From: Symbiodinium sp. CCMP2592
Taxonomy: Eukaryota; Sar; Dinophyceae; Suessiales; Symbiodiniaceae
DNA length: 64,000 nt
Direction: 5' to 3'
Assembly: GCA_905221615.1 (NCBI GenBank)
Contig: CAJNDT010003124.1
Span: forward strand, 618,942 to 682,941
Shown: in pieces, positions 43,862 to 55,600 of the stretch
Position numbering within the stretch: the stretch's first letter is position 1
Layout of the letters: each line of letters starts with the position of its first letter
Translations under genes and position numbers: made by a program
Notes under the pieces: generated by a model
What the model was told of the DNA's origin: nothing
What the model saw: only the letters and a program-made list of their open reading frames with translations
Database searches by the model: none

Positions 43862-46368
43862 CACCACCACTCAGGCCTTCCTGCAAGATGTTCTGGCAAG
43901 ATAAGCGTCCTGGACGCACTAAGGCCTTAGGATTTCAGGTGTAGGCCCTGGGCTTTGTGGTTTAGGCCGCAGGGTTTGGAGTTTAGATGTTTGGTCTTGG
44001 CTTCCCCTTCATGGCTCGGGTTTCCGGGTTTCGGGCCCTCATGGCCGGGCTAGAGGGTCAGGATCCCAAGCTTTACGTTGGGCCTTGGCGAAACTATGTT
44101 GGTGTTTCGCATTCTACTTACAGTTGGAGTATAGTATACCCCCAAGCCCTATTCTCATTATGTAAAGCCCCCACACTCCATGATGAACAGACGATGGTAG
44201 CGGAAAGGAAGTGTTGAGTTTCTTGTTCGCTCGTGGTTGTACTGAAGCATCCCCTTCGACTTTGGCTTTTTGTGCTGTAACCCTGCGCAGGAAGCCCGTG
44301 CAATGAGGTTCCACCTTGACCTTTGCAACTACTGGCGTTGGGATGAAGGTTGTATGCTTTCCGCCGAATGACTGATCTTTGTTCATACAGTTCCCAAAGT
44401 TTCACGTCTGCAGGGCTTGGAGATTTCACAGCATTCGGCATGCATCTGGAGCATTTGCACATGAAGCTTATTTGAAGATAACTTCGTGGCCAACAAGTGG
44501 AAGTAACTATTGAAAGACAGCGATAAGCACCGATAGCTACTGACATCACATCGTCGTTTGCCTAGTGTCTAGAGTACCTTGGTTAGACATGACATGCCCC
44601 CAAACCTTGTTCGAGTTACTTGGCTCGTTGCCGCAGCTTGGACAGTCTAACATTTGCCTGTGACTTCCGCACTAGTCAGGTTCTCACGATGCAGGCTCCT
44701 CTTTTGCTATCTGATACCCATTATGCTATATCTTTAATAAAGAACCCCCCCCCCAAAAAAAAAAAAAAAGAAGAATAGTATGGGTAATTATTATACTATC
44801 TGACCCCCCCAAAGCCCAATGCTCAAAATCTTATCCTGGAGCCTTGGAACCTTGAACCCATATCTGCCCGTTCCCTCGGCCACGTTCTCGAAGCCTCCTA
44901 AACCCTAAAGCCCTAAAACCCGAAAGCCTTAAAGCCCTAAGCCAAAATCCTGAGGTGCCTGCCCATGCTTTTCGCTCAGCCTCCTCTGGGCCTCGGCACC
45001 GGTTCTGTGATGCACGATAGCTGCAGCTAATATAGGGGCTCAATATGATCACCTATTCTAGTTTGGGGCTTCATTATTATAGTTATAGTATAATGGGCCC
45101 CAAAAGCCTATTCTAAATATTAAGGCCCCTATGTTACAGGCTATAGGACTGCAGGGTGTCATGATTGCAGATGGCTTAGTTTTTTCCGGTAAAGGGCTTG
45201 GTGACAGAAACACTGCAGTTACCCTCGCGGACCAATGTCAGCCGCTATGCAGGCTATGGAATAACAAACCCCACCCTTAATCAGGAGTGTAATGAGAATC
45301 CGGTATTACGGCCGTGATAGAAAAGGTGAACATGGCCTAGGGGCTTACATACATTAAACCCCATAAAATTGGAAACCGGATTGAGGCCAAATAGTGCTGG
45401 GCTGGGACTACCTATACTTTACTCTTTAGGATTGAGGCTATTGGGTTTCCAACTTTTGGGCTTCTACTGTAATTGGAAGGTGTCGACACAAATGCCTCCA
45501 GGAGCTGATGAGCCGCGAAAAAAACGCTCTTTGCAGCTGCAGGGGCGTTTGGGTTAATGCAGTGGCCTAAATGATTACCTATGCTCTCTTGGGGGTCCTT
45601 ATTATGATTATAGTATGATACAACCCGAAACCCAATTCTAATTGATTAAGGCCCCTACATGAAGGATGTTTTGTGTTGGTGTTTAGGCATCAGGTTGAGA
45701 TGTTAAGGTAAATCTTTGATGTTGCTTGTGGGCTTTCAGTGTTTAGGGTTTGCGGGGTGTTGAATCTGTTCCAAAACGAAATGAGATGCTTGCAGACATT
45801 TCGCCTTTGACGGGGGTAGCAGCAACAGCCCCAACATCCGAGAAACTGCACCGCACCCTCCATCTCGCTCCTTGAAGCTTTAAAACACATTAACATGCTC
45901 TGAAGTGCCAAGCCTCACGGACATGTCGATCAGCGTCATAGAGCCCCAGACAAACGAAAAGTAACGAAGTTTTGATTTTGGGCACAGCCGACATTTAGAA
46001 TTTTAAACGATAAAAGCTTGTGCTGGTCAATGGTGGGGTCGGCAAAATCCGTGCAAAATTCTCACCCTAAAACTTAGACCCTAAAACCCTAAATCCTCAA
46101 ACCCTAAACCGCCTAAACCTTAAACCGTCAAAGCTACGAGCACCCTCGGCCACCTCACCGTGAGTGGGCGCCCCGCCGCAGGTCGCTGCACTCCTGGCCG
46201 AGATTGAGAGGCCTCTCACGTGTTTAGGGTCCAGGGTTTTTAGCGTTTAGGGCTTTAAAGTTTCAGGATTTGGGCTTTAGGGCTGTAGAATTTCAGTATT
46301 TAGGGCTCAAGGCTTTGGGTGAAAGTTTAAGGAGATGATCTGCCGGATTCCAGTGCCTCTTAGGGTTT
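43862..46368. other. Repeat-rich DNA with weak exon candidates
   Basis: Inverted repeats of the TATAGGGGCC family at 45028-45136 and 45563-45660, a degenerate AGCCAGAAAG-type repeat at about 45365-45475, and C/A homopolymers at 44745-44770. Weak exon candidates: 45203-45249 (TETLQLPSRTNVSRYA), 45493-45548 and 46182-46210 (VAALLAEIER, GC donor). None is assigned. Confidence 0.4.
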
Positions 46369-46373
46369 AGGGT
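46369..46373 (+). repeat. Target-site duplication, 5' copy (AGGGT)
   Basis: AGGGT immediately before the 5' LTR, part of TAGGGTTTAGGGT. Matches 57825-57829 after the 3' LTR. Confidence 0.75.
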
Positions 46374-46538
46374 TGTGAAATTTCCCTGTCTTGAAGCGCC
46401 GTGTTGACATGTCCTCATGCGAGCGTAGTTTTTGTGTTAGTTCTGAACGCACCCTGTACGACAGACGTCTTGGGCTCAGACCAAAAAGTGTGCTCGTTTG
46501 TGTGGTTGGACACTCACTAATCCAGTTCCTGCTTCAAA
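46374..46538 (+). repeat. 5' LTR of the copia element, 165 bp
   Basis: TGTGAAATTTCCCTGTC ... CCTGCTTCAAA. By eye identical over 165 bp to 57660-57824. The ends TGTGAA and TTCAAA are nearly complementary. If the canonical TG...CA rule is applied the LTR would end at 46536 but then no target duplication is seen. Confidence 0.92.
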
Positions 46539-46539
46539 C

Positions 46540-46551
46540 TGGTAGCGGAGC
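46540..46551 (+). promoter_or_regulatory. Primer binding site, initiator-Met tRNA type
   Basis: TGGTAGCGGAGC one base after the 5' LTR. It is close to the complement of eukaryotic initiator tRNA-Met 3' ends (TGGTAGCAGAGG or TGGTATCAGAGC), as commonly used by copia elements. Confidence 0.7.
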
Positions 46552-46658
46552 TGTGAGGACAACCACTAGTGTTTCACCCCCGTTGAGCCTGTGGTCCGGG
46601 GTCCGTTGGGTAGTGTAGTGATAGTCGCGGCGCAAAGGCCCCTTCTATCCTCGAAGCC

Positions 46659-49600
46659 ATGAGCGTGGCAGGTTTGCGTTACCAGCCCAATCTCTGGTCA
46701 CAGAACCTGAGCCCTGCAGAAACCAAAAGCGGGTCGTACATATACGACGGTACGGCTGCTGGCTTCCATGATTGGTGCTTCCGGACACAGATCCGTGTGC
46801 TGCAGCATAAGGAGAAGCAGCGGCGCGAAGCTCTTAAGGACCTGCGTTTTGCCGAGTCGGCAAGGGCCAAGAGCGAGTCACCAAGGAAGTGGCGTGGCAG
46901 GGCAAGTCAGGGGACCAGTGCGTCGCCCACAGATGGTGATGGAAGCAGCGGTATACCCGCCAGTCCGTCCAGCGCAAAACGGACTAAGCCCGCGTCCGAG
47001 GCAGAAGATGAGGATGCGGAGTCGCTACCGTCGCACCCCAGCCAAGTGGCGGGCGACGATGAGCAAGAGCCGGACACAGATCCGGCGGTGTACACCTTGC
47101 AAGACGTCAAGGACGAGTCGCTCGACATGAGCGAATGCGTTAGCAAGATCCTAGAGGGTCTCCGAGGAGATGCCTTTTGCATCGCTCGCGACGTCGGCCT
47201 GGAACGTCTGCTTCGCCATGACGGCGTCGACTACCTGATAGAAGAAATCAGGAGGCAAGCCTTCCCTCTTCAATCCGAAGAGGCGTCCGAACTTTTCCGT
47301 CAGGGACAGCTCCTGACGGGCCCACTTGCAAAGCAACCCGGCGAGCCTATGTTGTCTTACATAGCCCGCCGAAAGCGGTGGTGGTCGACCTTGCGTGAGC
47401 TGGATCCTGATATCCGCCTTTCTGAAGCAATGAGGGCTAATCTCCTTGTTGAGCTTTCAGGGTTGGAAAGGTCCGAGCAGCTAATGGTCAAGACCGCCGC
47501 CCGCGTACACAGCGTGGATGAGTACGCACGCGTCCTTGTTCAGCATCACTCAGTGGTGCACATGAAGGAACGTCTTCTTACCCAGAAGGACCCTAGTGGC
47601 CCAGGTAAGACCTGGAGACGTTTCGACGCTAAGCCCCAATACCCTAAGTTCGGCTATATGGGGTATGATGGTAGTGCCGCAGAGTATGGTTACCAGGAAC
47701 AACAGGAATCCGCGGAAGGCTACGGTGACGGCTACGGCGAAGAAGCATACCAGGCCACAGCGTCTGGGGGAGATGATGCGGATGAATGGATTGATGATGA
47801 GGATCTAGCATTGCAACTCAACGCCTATACGGCAGTGGCATATGAAGCTGAGATTGACGATTTGGATGATTCCTATGCCGAGTCAGTTCAGCTTGCGTAC
47901 GCGGCACAGACCGCCTTTGCCCAGGCGAAAGGAAAAGGAAAGGGGAAGAACAAGGGCAAGTCCCCCGGAAAATCCGGAGGGAAGGTCGTGCGTAGCAATT
48001 TGACCATTGCTGACCGTAAGGCCAAGTTAGCAGAGCTTAAGGCAAAGAGTAGGTGCCTGAAGTGCGGTGTGATCGGCCATTGGGCCGGAGATGCTGCCTG
48101 CAAGTTTAGCGGTAAGGGCAATGGCCCCAAGGGCACCACAACCCCAGCACAGTCTGGGGGAACTGCCAACGCAGCCGCAAAGTCGGCGACGCCGAAGCCT
48201 CAGGCGTATTTCGCCGCAGTGGAGGAGGATGACACAGAGTGTGTCCATCTGTCGAATGCGAGCGCTGGTAGGCTCGAGGGTTACCCAGCCAACCTTGAGC
48301 TGACTCCCTCAAAGACCAATACCGGCAAAGGCCGCGGCAATGAAACCCTCTTCTCACCACAGCTTCGGCGCACAGCCGCCGCTGGGATCATGCGTGACAG
48401 CCCGCCTGAGGGTTCCGATCGCGTTTTCTCCTTTGGTCAGCATAAGGGTCTGACTTATGAGCGTGTCTTGTATACGTTTCCTGGGTATGTTCTTTGGGGA
48501 CGCACGCAGAAGTGCCCATCCATAAATTTGGCCGATTTCTTGGATTGGGTCACGGAGTACTTTGATGTGCGTGATGATAACCCCATTAGCATCACGAGAA
48601 GGGATGTCCCTCTCAGCCAGGAACCCCCGCCTGAACCCTTTCAGCCCGAGGTTCGCCTCGCCGCGTCAGCTGCTCCGTCCAGCGAAGGCCCCCGGAAATG
48701 CCGGGGAGGTTGCAAGGAGTTCAACAAGTCGGGGAGTAACGCATACATAGACATGCGGACCTGTAAGAAATGCGGCACCGTCACCAAGACGAAGAAAGAG
48801 AAGCCTGTCATAGACCAGGCCACATGCCCCCACACCTCCACCGAGAGGTCGGGTAGCAGTAGGAAGACCTCCCGCATTAAGTGCAAGCTTTGTGGGATGC
48901 TTCTAGATGAGCAGCCGCAGACCGAGCGAAAGGCTAGGGATGACGCAGCCACAGTGCTGCGGGAGTCCAACACCCTGGACTTCGATCTTCTGCGCAGCAT
49001 AGTCGGCAGCACGGGGGATAGCCTCCCCGTAGAGGTAGTAGTTCCGGCTATTGCCCAGTTTCAAGAGACCATAGAGGGTCACTTCGTAACCGAGCCCGTG
49101 ATATCCCGCGGTGACCTTCTCGCATACCTGCAAGAGGCCTTAGACGATCACTCTGCGCCATCGACCAACAACAGTTGGGAAGTGGCGTCGGCGAGATCGC
49201 GCTCCTCGAGGGCCTCCGCGACGAGGCACGCCTTCGTGGCTTTCACTGAGGGGGTCACAGATATCCATCCGGCTTTGGTTGATTTGCCCGTAGTAAATAT
49301 CTACGAGGATAAGCACGTATACGCCGTGTTGGATGAGGGCTGTAACTCGACTGTTCACGGTAGCGATTGGATAGCAAACGCGGCGGGGAAACTTGCGAAC
49401 TTCGGTTACAGCACGAGGTTTAAACCTGAGGGCAATCGTACCTTCAAGGGTCTTAGCGGCGCTACCGAGACCTTGGGTAGCAGGACCATACCTTTCTCTA
49501 TAATGGGATTGGAGCAGGACTTGAGAGTTCCGGGCGTCCTTGATTCACATGAGATTAAGGGTACAGCCCCTCTCCTTTTGTCCCTTTACGCGCAGGCCCA

Positions 49601-52600
49601 GCTTGGTATAACCAAAGATCTTCGGTTTGGTGAGTGTGGTGTTCGACTTCCTTCTGAGGATAGCATCATTAGGATCAAGCTGTGTCGGACACATGACTCA
49701 GGGCTGTTATGCATAAACATAACAGAAGGCTTGACCCAGGTGAAACAACCCCGTCTCATAAAGAGCTTCCAAATTCCCTCGCCGCCAGTTCCTATATTTA
49801 GGTCTGCCGCCGCCTTAGCTCACTCAGAGTCCGTGAGCGGATCACCCCGAGATGCAACAGCGGCAGATGACGCAGTGGCAACAAGTCGCAGTCACAGTAC
49901 TGTAGATGCAGGCCATGGTCATAGCACTGTAGGCGTAGGCCACGGTCACAGCTTTACAACGACAGCTGAGAATCGCAACAACACCAAGCGACGCATAAGC
50001 GTAGCGTTTCCGAACCATTGCATGGTAGGCACGTCCGTAGGAGACACGGAGCCCGCCGCGATGGCTGCAGCAGAGGGGCAGCTGCCTAAGAAGGCGCCCC
50101 CGACGGCAAAGGCTGCACCGAAGGTTCTTGCAGCGCCGGACCCTGGCCACAGTGCCATGGCGAAGTCACCAGCGGTCGGCCACAGTGCCGCACCGGCAGG
50201 AGGCACCTTTTCCGCGCCTGCGCCTAAGGCGCCGCCTGGAAGTGGATTGCCCAAGAAGGCGCCTCCCACGGAGAAGGCCAGGCCTGGGGATAGCCCAGGA
50301 ATCCCGCCAGCAGCTCGTGCCACAGTGCACCCGAAGGAGATTGCAAGAGGGCACCGCGAGCTGGCCGAGTTTGATGCGGTTGTGAAGAAGGACCCGCATG
50401 GCAGGCCCCTGGTTATAATGGCAGGTGGAGGACCCCACGGTCCGGAGCTCGACACGCCTCTCCCAGCATCCGTGTATAATCCGGATTTGGCCTTGCAGCC
50501 GTATTATGCGGGGGACACAGCGAACCCGGACATCATTATTGATGTTTTTACCTGGGGCTATGAGCACCATGCCTGGCTGCAACGCGTCAGAGGGAAGTGG
50601 ACAGCAGCCGAGCTCTTCGCACAGCACGAAGAGATGGAAACGCATGCGACCACGACGTATGCATCTGCCACCAGCTATATGCTGGTGATGTTGGACATGG
50701 TGTGGCTAAAGGACGATCGCAAAGACGATCTGACGCCTGCCGAAGCCCAGCAGCGCAACGATGAACAGCGCGACCGCACAAAGCATGTTGGGTCAAACCC
50801 CGATATAATTCGGGAGCACGCAGACCATCCCAATTTGATTGCCCACGTCAGGCACATCGTGGCGAACGTCCTCGACGCCAAGGATGCTGGGATTCGGTCC
50901 ATAGCCGTGCATGTTGTTTGCAAGGCCAACAGACATAGATCTGTTGCGGCGGGTATCCTTACCCATGCAACGCTTTTGGAGCTTGTGCCAGATTGCTCCG
51001 TCAGCCTCACTCACATGAGTGCAGCGAACAGTTGGCCGTTCATGGGCAGCAAAGCGTGCAAAGGGCAGTGCCCCAAGTGTTTGCACCGCGCCCCTGGCAT
51101 AGCCCAGGAGGTTGAGGAACTTACGAGGTTCTTCTTCGACGCCGTCCGCACAGACGGACCGGAGGACAATGAGTGCATCCTTGTCGTGGAGCCGCAGTGT
51201 GCACGCCCTGATGATCAGTCTACATATGCTGAGCGGTTTCATGAACGCCTGCTTGCAGAGGGCCGCATACAGGCACCGGTGACGGGGGTAGGTCCCCTTG
51301 ATAGGCCTCCCCTGGCAGGCGAAACCGCGTGCCAGGCTGCAACCCGCATGGGGCTGGTCGGCAAGACACATACATCGTATGTGGCCAAGTTCGATCCCAA
51401 CTCGCTCACTGCGGCGATGAATCGCGCACAGGGCACAGCCCCTGGAGGACGCTTGCCTTCGGTTACCTTTAGCTCGGGTCCTAACCCTGCTAGTTCTAGC
51501 GTAGGTGCGTCAGCCAAGGGCGGAGCGGCCCCCATAGGGGGACCGAAGGACCCACCGGCACCGCCGCCGGCAAAGTCCGGTGGGGCACAGGACCGCGCAG
51601 CGACGCCGACAGGGTCGTCGGCTCGGATTCGCAGGCTCGAGGCCGAGGTCCACGACCTCACCGATGCGAATCGCTGCCAAGAAAGCACTGTAAGTGACTT
51701 GAGAGAGGCCCTCAGCAATGTGAAGCGGCAGCGCGATAATGCGTATGATCGGCTGCAGGACATGCGCGAGAGGGCAGAAGACGCGGAACGCCGGGCCGAT
51801 AGGGCCGAGGTGGAGCTTAAGAGGCTCACACGCCGCTCCAGATCGCGTCGCAGGCGGAGGGATAGTTCCTCCTCGAGCAGGGGCCATCACCGTGACCGCA
51901 CCCGAGAAAGGCGGCGAATGGACTCCAGGCCTCGGGATAGGTCCGAGGCTCCGACACGCCAACGCACCTCCCGTTGGGGTCGCGTCCGCGACCCAGGCGA
52001 CGACCGTGCGGATCGGGACACAGCTCCCGAGCGCGAGCGCATTCGTGCAGGCCAGGACACAGCTCCCGCGCGTGAGCGCACGAATCCTCGCCCCTCTGCA
52101 CGGCCGGAGGTGGAGTATGAGCCCGACAAAGGCAAGGGCAAAGGCAAGGCTGCACCCCACAGTGTGTACGACGAGGTCGAGTACGACGATGGCACAGGTG
52201 CAGGTGACTGGGATCCACCGGGACCCAGGAGCAGCCTTGGAGGCAGCAGGCGCCCGCCTGAACCGCCGGAGCCACCGCGCTTCCGAGGCAGTGCTGGTTA
52301 CCATAGGTTCCCAGAGCGCGAGAATCCGCACCGCCCCATGACAGCAAAAGAGTCATGGTGGTATTTCCACGGCGATAGGCCGTCGGACGAGTGGAATGAC
52401 GCGGAATGGGCAGAATTCCGTCGTCAGTTTCCGAAGCCCCCAGGGCAAGGCAAGCTCGTCGAAATCGACGAGAGGATCCCGGCCATCGACGTTGGTGCCA
52501 TTGGACTCAGCCCCGACACAGGTTTCGGGTGGAACAGGCGCATCGTGTTCCAGGACTTTCCTGATGGTGTGCTGACCGCCCTATACGAGGTGATGTGCGA

Positions 52601-55600
52601 GAAGCAGGCGCCAGCGTGCTGGATCGGTCCATATGCACCGAGGCGCTTCTGGGCTGGTGACAAAAATCACCATGAGCTCAGCGAACGGCACAACATAAAG
52701 TGCACTGTGGTCACCCGCCACACAGGCCGTTCGTATAAGCCGACGGGCAAGCTACGGGACATAGATCCCATAGGATATTTGTTTTCCCATCTGGACCCCT
52801 CCGACGGCACCAGTTGGACGTATGAAGGCGCATGCTTTCCGCCGGGGTCAGACTCCGAGAAGTTGCCCACCGAAACCGGTGGAGCCGAGCAGGCCTGCCC
52901 GACGCAGGAGCCGACAGAAGACGGCGCATACGTCGCGCTTTGGGTCTTTCCCTTGGCGTTCGACGCGGCCACGGTGCCCCATCAGATCGAGGACACAGAT
53001 GCCTTGAGTGCCGTGTATATCCCGGGCACAGACCCGCGGGCGTCGCGCATTGCCACCTCTGCCGGCCCGGGCACAGTCCCGGAGGGTGACGTTTCACCCA
53101 TGGAGGAGGACGGAGCAGAGCGCGATGCAGCATACATGGCCGTCTGCAGTGGGGAGTGGGTAGGACAAGCCAGCCAGATTTCTTTTCCAAGCCCTGATCC
53201 TCCCGAAGACCTGCCCCACAGTAGCAGCGCAGCCTCTGGGCCCTCAGCCGCTAGCTTAAAGAAGCTTAGCAAGGCCCAGTCCAAGTACCTCACCTCAAGC
53301 CTTACCGAAATGGTAGCGGGAGACGAAGTCTTAAAGGCAATCGTGTACAACGCTGCCATGCGAGAAGCTGATCACCTGATTAGATTGCATGAACCCTCGG
53401 CACAGGTCCTCGCGAGCGTGATCAACGAGAGGCAGAACGGGCCACCGGGCCTCGTGGTTGCCAGGTTTGAGACTTCCACAGAGGAGTTGTGTTTGGAGCT
53501 TGAGTGTGTAGCCGATACCCTCAACATTCCGATCATATTGGTTACCCCGAACGGCTATCCAATGCTTGAGGACACTGTTACCTTGAGGGGAGACATGCAT
53601 ATCTCAGGCATAGGCCCAGAGATTGGAAAGGCTTTGGACCTCTTCCAAGCATGGTCAGAGTCTTACGGGTATATACCCCGTAGCTATGTTGATACGGATA
53701 GTACTGACTTTTGGAACCTTTGTCGTACCATTTCTGAGGAGTACTATATCAACGCATTTAGCCGAACTTGCTTTGTCGGCGACGCCCAGGACACAGATCC
53801 TGAGGACATCAGCGAAGCAGAGCTGGTGCCCGACGCTGAGATGCCTCAGCGAGGTGTCCCTGATGGGATGGACGATGCCGGTGGCGCACTGACGCCCGAG
53901 GAGAGAGAACGCCTCATTTTGGAACAATTCCCGTTTCCCGGAACTCCGAACACAGAGGCAGAGCGCCGAGCGGCGTGGAGATCGTTACCGCAACGAGTCC
54001 GGGTAGCTATAAGGCGCCTGCACCGATCGTTTGGCCATCTGCCAAACGCAGTCCTAATACAGGTTCTGAAGCAGGCCCGGGCGAGCAAAGATTTCATCGC
54101 CGCTGCCGGACTTTACAAGTGTAAGGTCTGCCTGGACACAGCTCCAGTGCCCAGGCACCATCCTGTCGCAGGTGATAGCGTGTTTCCAAAGGAATTCAAC
54201 CATACTATAGGAATGGATGCGCTAGAGGTCAAGGACTTCTTCGGAAATCGCTATACTGCTGTCAATATAGTTGACATGGGAACCAGTTTCCAGCAAGTTG
54301 TGCTCGTGAAATCTGGGGGTGGTAACCCAAGTGCCCGCCAGTGTGTGAAATGCCTGATTGACAGGTGGATCAGCTGGGCTGGACATCCCAAAGTCATAAC
54401 CACTGACAGAGGGACGCACTTCAGGGGAGAATTTTCAGAGTATTTGGCACAGCATGGTATAATCCATAAGAACGCCCCTCTCGAGAGTCCGCAGACTATT
54501 GGAAAGGTCGAACGTCATGGTGGACTTGCTAAGGCCATCATTAGAAAAGTCGCGCAGGAGACTCAGCCCTCGAATATCGAGGAGATGGAGGCGGTCGTTA
54601 CCGAGAGTGTTACTACTAAGAACGAGCTTAGTAGGCACCAAGGGTTTAGCCCAGCACAACACGTGTTGGGAAAGCAGCCTCGAACACCGGGTTCCGTGCT
54701 AGATGAATCCGAAAGCCTTGGTACATTGTTCACCAAGTATGATGAGACGAGTGTATACTACATTCGGCACAGAGCACGGCAGGAAGCCAAAAAGGCCTTT
54801 GTGCATTTAGAGACTTCCCGCAAAGTGGCCAAAGCGTTACAGCGTAATGCAGCCCCTCTAGACACTGATTATAAGGTTGGTGATTTAGTTATCTACCGTC
54901 GGGACAACGTCCCTGGCAGCCCAGGTGTCGTGTGGTCCACGGTTAGCCGCGTCATAGGACGTGAGGCAGAGAATGCGTACTGGGTATTACACGAGAATAT
55001 CCCTGTACTTGTGAACGCTAGGAAGATGCGCCCAGCTGATGAAATCGAAGTTGCAGCGCACCGCGTTTTGGCAGGTGAACCAGTGCTTCCGGAAGCCATC
55101 GTACATGGGCCGGAACAAAGGTTCCAGGATGAGCGCGTAGCGGATCCGGTCACAGCACCAGCGACGCCACGTCCAGTGGCTGCAGCTGCCCCGCTTACAC
55201 CGGCAGTCGCGCACGATGTGCCTATGCCAGCACCATCGACGCCAGCGATGATGCCCGGCACACCGATGCCAGCGCCATCTACCCCTGCAAGGTTTCGCGC
55301 CAAAGATAAGACGGGCGAAACCGCCCGGTCGCGATCGCCAGTAGGAGGCCGTGATGACGCACTAGTTGCAGAAGAGCTTGATCAAGTAGAGATCATGGCA
55401 AAAGGCCTGATAGATGCTCAGGGTTTTTCTCCAGATGAGTGTCTGGCCCTCCTTCGCGCTTATGACCGCGACCGACGCGAGGCGTACACGCGCCCGCTCC
55501 TGGATGATGGAGATCCCGGGAGCATAGCCCTCGCGGTGGGAGTATATCGACACGGTGGTCTTGTTGGTGTCTCTGGACCAACGCGCGAGAGACCGTCGTT

